Source of the DNA: an uncultured Mycoplasmatota bacterium
GTDB lineage: Bacteria > Bacillota_I > Bacilli_A > RF39 > UBA660
Length of the DNA stretch: 64,000 nucleotides
Reading direction: 5' to 3'
Assembly (NCBI GenBank): GCA_900554315.1
Contig: USGP01000004.1
Span: 1 to 64,000 of the forward strand
Numbering within the stretch: the first letter of the stretch is position 1; the number at the start of each line of letters is the position of its first letter. Below, in pieces: positions 26,024 to 33,762 of this stretch. Made by a program: the position numbers and the translations under genes. Below the pieces are notes generated by a model. It did not search any database, was not told the DNA's origin, and saw nothing but the letters and a program-made list of their open reading frames with translations.

Positions 26024-27211
26024 GGGTTTTTGTATTTTTCTTACTAAGACAACAGGTTCTTCTGCCTCTTCTTTGGTTTCTGGTACATCTTCAATTGCCA
26101 TTTCTAATACAGCATCCATTAAAAATTTTTCTACTGAAAAAATATCTGATGTTGTTACTCTACCTCCGGCATTTTGTTTATTACCCCCACCACTTCTAGT
26201 TATGGTATAAGATGTGTTACTAGATATTAGTGGAAAATCTACGTATTGGAGCTTTCCTAAAATATTTCCCACATCCATATCGCCTCTACTTCGAGCAGAG
26301 ATTCCTACATCTGTATCACTTACATATCCCATAACAAAACTAACATCTGCGTACTTTAACATTTTATCTGCTGTTTTGGCAAGTTCCACTTGCTTATATT
26401 TTTCCATTGGATTCATTCTGTTCAACGTAAAGGATACGGTAGGATTTCCTAATAATTGGCTATATGCCTGTACTTGGGTATTTCTTATTTCTACTGCTTG
26501 TTCTTGTCCATCTTTTTCTTCTATGGCACTTTTCTTTCCAAATATTAAACTGTAAATTTTATCATCTTCTAGGAAATTGGATATAAATAAGCGGTTAACA
26601 GCATCATAGTCTGCTCCTTTTCTACACAGCTTTTCTACTGTATCAAAGGTATTAGGCTTGGCATTTTTTTGAAATCTTTTCGTATCTAGTAAAATTCCTG
26701 CTAGTAGATAATTGGCAAGTTGAGCAGAAATAGGAATTTTTTTCGCTAATAAAATTTGTGTTACGATTTCGCAAGCACTTGAGGCATCAACTTCTATCAA
26801 TTGATTGTTAGCTGGTACACTAAAAGAATCTTCCTCATGGTGATCAATTACCATTATTTTACCTGGCTTGTCTAAATCATTTTGAACAGAAATTAAATAT
26901 TTTTTATTTACATCGGTTATTAATAATAAAGAATCTCTATCTACTAGCCCTTGAAAATGTGCTAATGTTATATAGGCATAATCTTGACTGGTAGCATCTA
27001 AAATATTTTTGATACCCGAATCTATTTCTGCTTGTAAATCATTTATAATTATATAAGACTTTTTCCCCAAAGCTTTCGTAAGTGTTGCTAAAGCTAGGGA
27101 TGAGCCTATTGAATCATAGTCTGGATTATTATGTCCAACAATAAATACTTGAGATGCGTTGCTTATACTTTTGATAAGGTCGTCTCTAAATCTTCTTAAT
27201 TTATTGCTCAT
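26015..27211 (-). CDS. Stand-alone DHH-DHHA1 phosphodiesterase (GdpP-like, c-di-AMP?)
   Basis: This 398-residue protein consists of a DHH domain (GHNNPDYDSIGSSLAL near 23-38, LLLITDVNKKYL, IDHHEE, LLAGILLDTKRF) and a DHHA1 domain (RSGGGNKQNAGGRV). The motifs are closest to the catalytic half of GdpP, which degrades cyclic di-AMP, but the transmembrane, PAS and GGDEF parts are absent. A Pde2-like pApA hydrolase or an NrnA-like nanoRNase remains possible. It starts at ATG behind AAGGAAAC. Manganese ligands appear complete, so it is likely active. Confidence 0.8.
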   Translation of the reverse strand: MSNKLRRFRDDLIKSISNASQVFIVGHNNPDYDSIGSSLALATLTKALGKKSYIIINDLQAEIDSGIKNILDATSQDYAYITLAHFQGLVDRDSLLLITDVNKKYLISVQNDLDKPGKIMVIDHHEEDSFSVPANNQLIEVDASSACEIVTQILLAKKIPISAQLANYLLAGILLDTKRFQKNAKPNTFDTVEKLCRKGADYDAVNRLFISNFLEDDKIYSLIFGKKSAIEEKDGQEQAVEIRNTQVQAYSQLLGNPTVSFTLNRMNPMEKYKQVELAKTADKMLKYADVSFVMGYVSDTDVGISARSRGDMDVGNILGKLQYVDFPLISSNTSYTITRSGGGNKQNAGGRVTTSDIFSVEKFLMDAVLEMAIEDVPETKEEAEEPVVLVRKIQKPKR

Positions 27212-27245
27212 GTTTCCTTACTCCCTTTAATGAGCTATATTTTAA

Positions 27246-27286
27246 CAAAAAAACCTGAAAAAGTCAATCTATTTGTCTTTTTCAGG
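27246..27286 (-). terminator. Terminator of ftsW
   Basis: A ten-base stem CCTGAAAAAG/CTTTTTCAGG with a 13-base A/T loop is followed by a run of T on the minus strand. It overlaps the end of ftsW. Confidence 0.85.
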
Positions 27287-28420
27287 CTTCTCTTTGGCTA
27301 GTCCATTTTCTACACTAACACGTTGTACAATGGTTAATGCAGCAATTAAACAAATTGTAAAACTTCCTCCATAACTCATAAATGGTAATGGTACACCAGT
27401 CATTGGCATCATTCCAAAGATTCCCATTAAATTAATTACTATATGAAGGAAAATATAAACTGCTACTCCATAACATAGGAGTGCTCCTCGATTCGTTGGA
27501 CTATCACGTCCTATTTTTAATATTCTATATAGTAAAAACATATATAAAAGTATAATTCCAACACCAGATATTACACCTAATTCTTCTACTATAATAGCGA
27601 AGATAAAATCTGTATATGGTTCTGGTAAATATAGATACTTTTGTGTAGAGTTTCCTAACCCCACTCCTGTTAGTCCACCATTATTAATTGCGATATAACA
27701 ATTGCAGACTTGGTTTCCTGTTGTCAGTAATTTATCACAGGGATTTGAAAAATCAAAACGTTCTAATTGTCTAGATTGTAATAAAGACTTTCCTGCTCCT
27801 AAGAAAATAATTCCAGCAAATATAATGAGTCCTAAGACTCCAAAAATTGTTTTTACTTTTATTTCTTTTAAGACAGGAGATGCTAAAAACATAACTCCTA
27901 CAATTACTGTATATATAATAGCTGTTCCTAAGTCTGGTTGAACAAATATTAATAATGCAATAATGGCACAAATTCCTAATGGAAATAAACTTTTTCCATA
28001 ACCTGTAATTTTTTTATTCTTTTCATAGTATCTTGCGAGCCATACGATAGTAATTACTTTTGCAAATTCACTGGGCTGGATACTGATAACTCCTAAATCA
28101 TACCAAGAAATGGCCTGGTTTTTTGCTTGTCCTATAATTAATAAACATAATAAACTGATTATAATAATGATTAAAAATCCCCAGGAGAATACTCCGTATG
28201 CTTTGGTTGTAAATTTAATCATTATGAGGGACATGACTAGTCCAGCCAGTAAGAAGGCTGCTTGTTTTAAAAAGTAGTTATAGGGACTTACAGCATGTGA
28301 CATGTATGCTGTTACATTAGAGGCAGAAAACACCATAATAAGTCCTATGATAAAAAGCAAGACAGAAACTATCAATAGTGGCTTGTCTACATATTTGATG
28401 ATTTTTTTCGTCTCTATCAC
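27269..28420 (-). CDS. ftsW: FtsW-type peptidoglycan glycosyltransferase (SEDS)
   Basis: This 383-residue polytopic protein of the SEDS family has about ten transmembrane helices. It has the family blocks DKPLLIVSVLLFIIGLIMVFSAS, IQPSEFAKV, VQPDLGTAI and the C-terminal GMMPMTGVPLPFMSYGG. SEDS proteins polymerise lipid II, pairing with a class B PBP (pbpB at 13648 is the likely partner). RodA and SpoVE share the fold; the N-terminus and length favour FtsW. It starts at GTG with AGGA upstream. It stands alone, away from the mra cluster. Confidence 0.88.
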   Translation of the reverse strand: MIETKKIIKYVDKPLLIVSVLLFIIGLIMVFSASNVTAYMSHAVSPYNYFLKQAAFLLAGLVMSLIMIKFTTKAYGVFSWGFLIIIIISLLCLLIIGQAKNQAISWYDLGVISIQPSEFAKVITIVWLARYYEKNKKITGYGKSLFPLGICAIIALLIFVQPDLGTAIIYTVIVGVMFLASPVLKEIKVKTIFGVLGLIIFAGIIFLGAGKSLLQSRQLERFDFSNPCDKLLTTGNQVCNCYIAINNGGLTGVGLGNSTQKYLYLPEPYTDFIFAIIVEELGVISGVGIILLYMFLLYRILKIGRDSPTNRGALLCYGVAVYIFLHIVINLMGIFGMMPMTGVPLPFMSYGGSFTICLIAALTIVQRVSVENGLAKEKPEKDK

Positions 28421-28498
28421 TCCCCATCCTATAATATATAATATATCATATTTTTCTTTGTTTTGCTAATTTAACTTTTTCCTGGTTTCTTTTTATGA

Positions 28499-28525
28499 AC
28501 AAATTTTGTCAATTTACATAACTTA
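28499..28525 (+). promoter_or_regulatory. Sigma-K-like promoter of the 51-residue gene
   Basis: AC at 28499-28500, a 16-base spacer and CATAACTTA at 28517-28525 fit the Bacillus sigma-K consensus (AC, 16-17 bases, CATANNNTA). The same layout precedes the other tiny plus-strand gene at 57694. An alternative sigma-A reading (TTGTCA-17-TAGATT) overlaps it, so the call is tentative. Confidence 0.4.
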
Positions 28526-28552
28526 TATTAGATTATGTAAAGGAGGCTATCT

Positions 28553-28708
28553 ATGTATTCTTATGGAATGAATGGTAGTGGTTGCTACCAATATAATCAA
28601 ATGCCATATTATCCTTATTATGGAACAAATAACAATTCTAATTATGCTATTATATTGGTGTTATTTATTTTATTAGTTATTGTTATTGGTTCTCGTTTTA
28701 CAGCTTAA
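28553..28708 (+). CDS. Tiny Tyr-rich membrane protein, YjcZ/coat-like
   Basis: This 51-residue protein starts at ATG 28553 behind a near-perfect AAAGGAGG. Residues 1-30 are rich in Tyr, Gly, Asn and Pro. Residues 31-46 (YAIILVLFILLVIVIG) form one hydrophobic helix, followed by SRFTA. The aliphatic helix with ILVLFILLVIV closely resembles the YjcZ/SscA-type small sporulation proteins, in which a Gly/Tyr-rich head precedes such a helix. Sporulation use is inference: no other spore gene is in the window. The unit has its own promoter and terminator. Confidence 0.7.
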   Translation: MYSYGMNGSGCYQYNQMPYYPYYGTNNNSNYAIILVLFILLVIVIGSRFTA

Positions 28709-28715
28709 GTATTGT

Positions 28716-28741
28716 AAAAACGTATAATTTTATACGTTTTT
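28716..28741. terminator. Terminator after the 51-residue gene
   Basis: An 11-base stem AAAAACGTATA with its complement and a four-base loop is followed by a T run on the plus strand. The flanking A run would also permit minus-strand function. Confidence 0.85.
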
Positions 28742-28756
28742 ATTTTTTTTCTTTAT

Positions 28757-28785
28757 TTTTCAAGCTTTTTCTGATAAACTATACT
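28757..28785 (+). promoter_or_regulatory. Probable promoter of def
   Basis: TTTTCA (28757-28762), 17 bases, TATACT (28780-28785), 19 bases before the def start codon. The -35 is weak. Confidence 0.45.
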
Positions 28786-28804
28786 TGCATAAAGAGGTGG
28801 TAAC

Positions 28805-29353
28805 ATGCTTAAAACAAAAGATATTTTAGATGAGAAAGATAAGCGTTTAAGAATGATTAGTAAAGATGTAGAATTTCCTCTTACGAAAAAAGATAAAGAT
28901 TTAATTCATACAATGATACAATATTTACATGATTCTCAAATTGAAGAATTATCTGAAAAATATGACTTACGACCTGGTATGGGAATGTCTGCTATTCAGT
29001 TAGGTGTTCCTAAAAGAATGTTTGTTGTTGTCAATGAAATTGATGAGGGTGAATTTGAAACTTACGTTTTAATTAATCCTAAAATTATTAGTAATTCTGT
29101 TGAGAAAATTTATGTTGAAATGGGTGAAGGTTGTCTATCTGTTAATCGTGAGGTAGAAGGAATTGTTCCAAGATATGCAAGAGTTACTATGGAAGCTTAT
29201 GATATGGAAGGAAGAAAAGTGCATATTAGAGCACGTGAAGAACTTGCTATTTGTTTCCAACATGAGCTTGATCATTTAAATGGAATCTTATTTTTCGATC
29301 ATATTGATAAAAAAGATCCTTTCAAAGGAAAGGATCAATATAGAGCTATTTAA
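28805..29353 (+). CDS. def: Peptide deformylase
   Basis: This 182-residue metalloenzyme removes the N-formyl group from nascent proteins. The three family motifs are present: GMGMSAIQ (58-65), EGCLS (108-112, metal ligand Cys110) and HELDH (153-157, ligands His153 and His157, catalytic Glu154). The inserted segment before motif 2 and the length are typical of Gram-positive type 2 deformylases. It starts at ATG behind GAGGTGG. It is convergent with, and overlaps by eight bases, the minus-strand gene ending at 29346. Confidence 0.95.
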   Translation: MLKTKDILDEKDKRLRMISKDVEFPLTKKDKDLIHTMIQYLHDSQIEELSEKYDLRPGMGMSAIQLGVPKRMFVVVNEIDEGEFETYVLINPKIISNSVEKIYVEMGEGCLSVNREVEGIVPRYARVTMEAYDMEGRKVHIRAREELAICFQHELDHLNGILFFDHIDKKDPFKGKDQYRAI

Positions 29354-29366
29354 GCTCCTTTTTTTT
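29343..29366 (+). terminator. Terminator of def
   Basis: A short stem GAGCT/AGCTC is followed by eight T on the plus strand. It overlaps the convergent gene's 3' end. Confidence 0.55.
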
Positions 29367-30803
29367 GATGTTATTTTCTGGTTTTGCTTTTAGAGATAAT
29401 TCCTGTAATACTTCTTCTGTTGTCATGTCACATACTCGTGGACAAATAGAGAGCATGGTTGAAGTTACATCTTCTCTTTCTCTTAAATCCAATGTATATT
29501 TATTTCCTACAATATAAGGACAGGTTGTATACAAAATGTTTGGTTTTGTTAATAAAGTAACGGTATCCATATCAATATAGGAACTCGCTATTTCTTCTAT
29601 TGATTTATGGCATTCCTTTTCAAAAGAAAAATCAGGATTCTTTCTCTTCATTTTTCTTTCTAAATCTTGTACCTCTTCTATTTCTTTTTCTAGTGTTACT
29701 TCTTCCCCTTTTAGTCTTTTTTCTATTCTTTCTACAATACTTTCTATATCCATGCAATATTTGCTAGTTTCTGATAAGCGCATGGTTATTCGCTTTTTAA
29801 TTTCTTCTTCGGAATAATTTTTTTCTTTTAAAAAGTCACACATAGCATACTCAAAAAAGATACTTGGTAGCTCAGTTAAAATAGATGGTGTTTTTCCAGA
29901 TGGCTCTTTATTTTTTAAACACATATAATGAACAAATTCATGAATAAAATTTACACTATCTGCTAAAGTATATTCCCATGGTGTATATATGTACCAATCA
30001 CCATTAGTATTAAATGTTTGCCAATTTAATTCCTTTTTGTTTCTCAGTCTTTTATCATTTTTATCTTCTATTATTTTATTATCTTTTTGTAAAGTTAGGA
30101 ATTCTTGATACCAGGTTAATGTTGGATCTATTTTTATTAAAAATTCTGAAATTAAAGAAAAACTCTTTTCTTTAGAAATATATTGGTTTAACGCTTCTAA
30201 ATTTGTTATTTCTTCTCTCTTACTCTCTTCATCTATTATGTTATTTAACCATGTTATCAAGGATAAAATATTAGTACTGTTATCTTCTTGTTGCAGTCTT
30301 TGTATTTGAATATCTAATAATAAATTTAATAAGTCTTCTCGATAAGTTTTTTGATACCAATCAAAAATTTTATCTTCTATTTCTTTTCTTTCTCCATGCG
30401 TATATTTATAATAGCCTGCAAAGTCTTTTGTTTTCTTAACGTAAGTCCAAACAGATAAAGTATGTAACATTTTTCTGTCAAAAGGAAAATCATATATATC
30501 TTTTAGCAATCTTTCTTTCCATAAATATAAAAGAATAAATTTTTGATCTTCTTCATTTATAGGTGAAGAATTTAAAAACTCTTGAGCGTTATCTATTGAT
30601 ATATCTTTTAAATGTTCTAATAGGTCTTCCGGAGCTTTTATAAACATTTCACATTTTTTATCAGTTAAACTAATTTTATTTCCGTTTAAAAAGAAAGAAA
30701 AAAAGTCTTTGTTATCTTCTAGATATTCTTTTAAATAAAATGCTAATTTTTCTGTTGATTGATCATATTCAATCGGTATTACTTGTGTTTTGAGGATAGA
30801 CAT
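29346..30803 (-). CDS. M3-like zinc metallopeptidase paralogue 3
   Basis: This 485-residue cytoplasmic protein is the third of three tandem paralogues sharing the start MS(I/L)(L/K)(T/K)xVxPIEYD. It has the zincin motif HEFVHY. About 23 residues later comes LTELPSIFFE, which matches in spacing the third-ligand region of M3B oligoendopeptidases (E-x-A-x-x-F-x-E). A conserved YTPWEYTLADSVNFI segment precedes the HExxH. No signal peptide is present, so it probably acts on peptides in the cytoplasm (inferred from fold motifs only). It starts at ATG behind a strong AGGAGG inside the end of the previous gene (35-base overlap). Confidence 0.75.
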   Translation of the reverse strand: MSILKTQVIPIEYDQSTEKLAFYLKEYLEDNKDFFSFFLNGNKISLTDKKCEMFIKAPEDLLEHLKDISIDNAQEFLNSSPINEEDQKFILLYLWKERLLKDIYDFPFDRKMLHTLSVWTYVKKTKDFAGYYKYTHGERKEIEDKIFDWYQKTYREDLLNLLLDIQIQRLQQEDNSTNILSLITWLNNIIDEESKREEITNLEALNQYISKEKSFSLISEFLIKIDPTLTWYQEFLTLQKDNKIIEDKNDKRLRNKKELNWQTFNTNGDWYIYTPWEYTLADSVNFIHEFVHYMCLKNKEPSGKTPSILTELPSIFFEYAMCDFLKEKNYSEEEIKKRITMRLSETSKYCMDIESIVERIEKRLKGEEVTLEKEIEEVQDLERKMKRKNPDFSFEKECHKSIEEIASSYIDMDTVTLLTKPNILYTTCPYIVGNKYTLDLREREDVTSTMLSICPRVCDMTTEEVLQELSLKAKPENNIKKKELK

Positions 30804-32241
30804 CTTTTATTCCTCCTAATTTCTTTTCTTTGCCTTGTTCTCTTTCAAAAATAGCTGTTTCGATTTCTTCTGGGGTTAATATTTCTATATTTTTACTAAG
30901 TTCTATCATCATAGGAATTATATTTTCTCCTTGATAGTATCTATCTAAAGCTTCTTTACAGTAATAGATTCCTAATACATATTTTAAACTATCCGTATAA
31001 TGAAACGGCTCTTCTATTATCAGTTGATTTCGTTCATCACAATTTTCATTTGCCAGCATTTTTTTTAGATTTTCAGAATCATCTTCTGATAGATCTCCAG
31101 CTTCCAATAACATATTAATTTCTTGTTCCTGGCTAATTGGTTCTTGTTTTGATAATACTTCTATTAAATACATGATATCTTGAATATCATAAGCAAGGGC
31201 TGAAGATGAGTTTAGGCGATTTCTTTTTATTTTGTCTACTTCTTCTTTTGGATAGTTTTTGGATATTAAAAAGTCACACATTAGAGTTTCAAAAAAGATA
31301 GGAACTATTTCTGTTAAAATATTTCCTTTTTCATTATCATAAATGCATTTCTCTTCTTTTTCCATATAATGAAAAAACTCGTGAATTAAAGCAACCGCAT
31401 CGTTAATTGTGTTAGTCCAAGGCATATAAATATACTTACTACCATCATTGGCTGTAATTGTTTGTGGAATATTTTCATCTTTGTTGTTTTCTACTATTTT
31501 TTTATTACTTATAATACGATTTTCTTTTTGGAGTTGGAAAAAGTCTTGTAATAAGTTTAAAGAAGGATCAATTCTTTGAAGAAATTCTTGACATAAAGCA
31601 ATTGATTCATTAGGTGTCATAGGAAAAGTTATGTTTATTTCTTCTTCTATTCCTTCTCCTAATCTTGTAACATCTTCTGCAATAAAGTAAGTTTGGTCTA
31701 TTACATTTCCTATTTCTTGATTAAAATATTGAAAATAATAATTATTTAATTGCATTACAATTTCTAATAATAGGTAATTCGTTAATTGATAGCGATATGT
31801 TTCCATTAACCAGTTTTGAATATTTTCTTTTGTTGCGGTTGATGGATGATTCAAATACTCTTTTAGTCCTTGATAATCTTTTTTATGGTGAAAATAATCA
31901 TAAACTCCTGCTACTTCTCTAATTCTACTATATTTAAAATCTTCTGTTTCTCTGCTATTCCAATAATAAGTGACTTCTGGTTGTTCCTCTTCACTTAGAT
32001 AATTTTCTCTTAAAAATCCAGTAGCATCATAAGCACTAATTCCATCTAAGTACTTTAGAATTGTTTTTCCTGCTGCTACATAAATAGGAGCACTTTCATC
32101 GATTAGACTGATTTTATCTCCTTTTAGAAACACACGAAAGAATTCTGGATTTTTATCTAGCATTTTTTCTATTTTTTGAGCTTTTCTTTTGGTCTTTTCA
32201 TCATATTCTATTGGTACTACCTTTGTTGTTAAAATTGACAT
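30769..32241 (-). CDS. M3-like zinc metallopeptidase paralogue 2
   Basis: This 490-residue protein is the middle member of the triplet. The HEFFHY zinc motif is followed by ILTEIVPIFFE, and the upstream segment YMPWTNTINDAVALI aligns with its neighbours. N-terminal residues 1-70 (VVPIEYDEK, FFRVFLKGDKISLIDE) are conserved across the three copies and precede the divergent helical middle. The ATG has AAGGA. The gene starts 13 bases after paralogue 1 and overlaps paralogue 3, so the three are likely one transcript. Confidence 0.75.
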   Translation of the reverse strand: MSILTTKVVPIEYDEKTKRKAQKIEKMLDKNPEFFRVFLKGDKISLIDESAPIYVAAGKTILKYLDGISAYDATGFLRENYLSEEEQPEVTYYWNSRETEDFKYSRIREVAGVYDYFHHKKDYQGLKEYLNHPSTATKENIQNWLMETYRYQLTNYLLLEIVMQLNNYYFQYFNQEIGNVIDQTYFIAEDVTRLGEGIEEEINITFPMTPNESIALCQEFLQRIDPSLNLLQDFFQLQKENRIISNKKIVENNKDENIPQTITANDGSKYIYMPWTNTINDAVALIHEFFHYMEKEEKCIYDNEKGNILTEIVPIFFETLMCDFLISKNYPKEEVDKIKRNRLNSSSALAYDIQDIMYLIEVLSKQEPISQEQEINMLLEAGDLSEDDSENLKKMLANENCDERNQLIIEEPFHYTDSLKYVLGIYYCKEALDRYYQGENIIPMMIELSKNIEILTPEEIETAIFEREQGKEKKLGGIKDVYPQNTSNTD

Positions 32242-32254
32242 AAAATCCTTCTTT

Positions 32255-33685
32255 CTACTCTTTTATTTTTTCTTTGGGTGTGGAAAAAGGCTGAACATTT
32301 AGTTTTTGTAAACTTTCTTCTAAACTCCAATTTCCTGCCTCTCTAGCAAAATTTAACATGCTTGATATTTCATCTTTGTCTTCTGCTGCTCTATCTAATA
32401 ATATTTCTGATATTTTTTGTCCTATTACATAGGGAAAAATAAAGGCTATATACTCTGGATCTTGTATATACTTTTTATTTCTTTCATCACAGTTAAATTT
32501 TAAAATTGTTTGTATTTCTTCTTCTGAATAAACTTCTGGTAATTCTTGTCCAAATAATGTTAGTTCGTCCTGTGGTGTAATTTCTCCCTTTTCTAAAATT
32601 GTTTTTTCTAGGAGTATAGCATCATATATATCTTGAGCATTTTTAGCAATAGTTACCCTTCTATTAAACATTAAACTTCCTACCACTTCATTTGGATATT
32701 TTTTAGCAAGTAAATAATAGTAGAATAACTCTTCAAAAAAGATTGGTGCTAATTCTGTTAAAGGATATGTATATTGCTCTTTTGTTGTATGCATTTTTGT
32801 ATAATAATGAAAGAACTCATGGACAGAGGTTGCAGCATCATCTATGGTATTGGTCCAAGGCATATAGATAAATGGTGGATCAGCATTGATTAAACCTGGA
32901 CTTCCTGTTATATCTTCTTCACTTAATCTTTCATCATTGGAATCTGATACCCAGACATCATCTTTTTCCATTTGTTCAGCAAAAGAAAGAAGATTTCTTT
33001 TTGGGTCCAAACAATATAGAAAATTTTTAAATAAAGAAATAGATTCTTCTTTTGACATTGGATAGGTAATTGGGATTTCTTCTAAATATGAATTTTCTAT
33101 TTCTTTTATTTCACTTGCTAGTTGAAGAATTTGCTCTAGAAGCCTTTCGTCTTCTTCTACCTTAGACTCTGGAAACTGTTCTATTAATAGACTACTAATG
33201 TTATCACTGATGGTTATAGTACTAATGACATATCGATACTCTTTTTTTATCCAAGAAAAAATATCTTTTTCTGTTACTTGCGAAGTTTTATGCAGGTAAT
33301 TATATAAATCTTGCCAAGTTCCATTGTTCCTAAAATAGTCTACAATACCAAATTCGTATAAATGTTCGTTGGGCTCAAATTCATATTTTCCATCATATAT
33401 TTTTGTATACCAATATAGAGCAGTTGCTTCTTTTAATTCGTCTGTCATACCATCATTCATCATAGTACTTGCTACAGAAGGAGAAATTCCATCCAAGTGA
33501 TCAAAAACATCTTTACTCTCTTCTAAATATAATGAGGATTTTTTATCGATAAAACTAATTTTATTAACTTTTAGAAACACTCGAAAAAAATCACTATTTT
33601 GATTGATTATTTTTTGTAATTCTTCTGCTTGTTCTTTATGTTCTTCATCATATTCTATTGGTACTATTTTTGTTTGCAATAACAC
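32255..33685 (-). CDS. M3-like zinc metallopeptidase paralogue 1
   Basis: This 476-residue protein is the first of the triplet, translated from GTG 33685 behind AGGGGGA. The zinc motif HEFFH spans 289-293 (His289, Glu290, His293). Glu311 in LTELAPIFFEEL is the likely third ligand, with spacing as in PepF-type M3B enzymes. Residues 274-288 (YMPWTNTIDDAATSV) form a strand and helix before it. PepF-type enzymes usually have about 600 residues, so the N-terminal domain here is smaller and different. Activity on peptides is inferred, not shown. A TTGACG-17-TAGAAT promoter precedes it. Confidence 0.75.
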   Translation of the reverse strand: MLLQTKIVPIEYDEEHKEQAEELQKIINQNSDFFRVFLKVNKISFIDKKSSLYLEESKDVFDHLDGISPSVASTMMNDGMTDELKEATALYWYTKIYDGKYEFEPNEHLYEFGIVDYFRNNGTWQDLYNYLHKTSQVTEKDIFSWIKKEYRYVISTITISDNISSLLIEQFPESKVEEDERLLEQILQLASEIKEIENSYLEEIPITYPMSKEESISLFKNFLYCLDPKRNLLSFAEQMEKDDVWVSDSNDERLSEEDITGSPGLINADPPFIYMPWTNTIDDAATSVHEFFHYYTKMHTTKEQYTYPLTELAPIFFEELFYYYLLAKKYPNEVVGSLMFNRRVTIAKNAQDIYDAILLEKTILEKGEITPQDELTLFGQELPEVYSEEEIQTILKFNCDERNKKYIQDPEYIAFIFPYVIGQKISEILLDRAAEDKDEISSMLNFAREAGNWSLEESLQKLNVQPFSTPKEKIKE

Positions 33686-33710
33686 GGAATATTCCCCCTA
33701 TGTTTTTATT

Positions 33711-33739
33711 ATTCTAAGACTATTTTAATTTTTCGTCAA
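33711..33739 (-). promoter_or_regulatory. Promoter of the M3-like peptidase triplet
   Basis: TTGACG (33739-33734), 17 bases, TAGAAT (33716-33711) on the minus strand, 25 bases before the GTG start. Confidence 0.7.
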
Positions 33740-33762
33740 TAAAAAGAGAGTTCTCACTCTCT
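33740..33762 (-). terminator. Terminator of smc
   Basis: A six-base stem AGAGAG/CTCTCT with a six-base loop is followed by TTTTTA on the minus strand. It overlaps the smc stop and abuts the next promoter. Confidence 0.75.
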
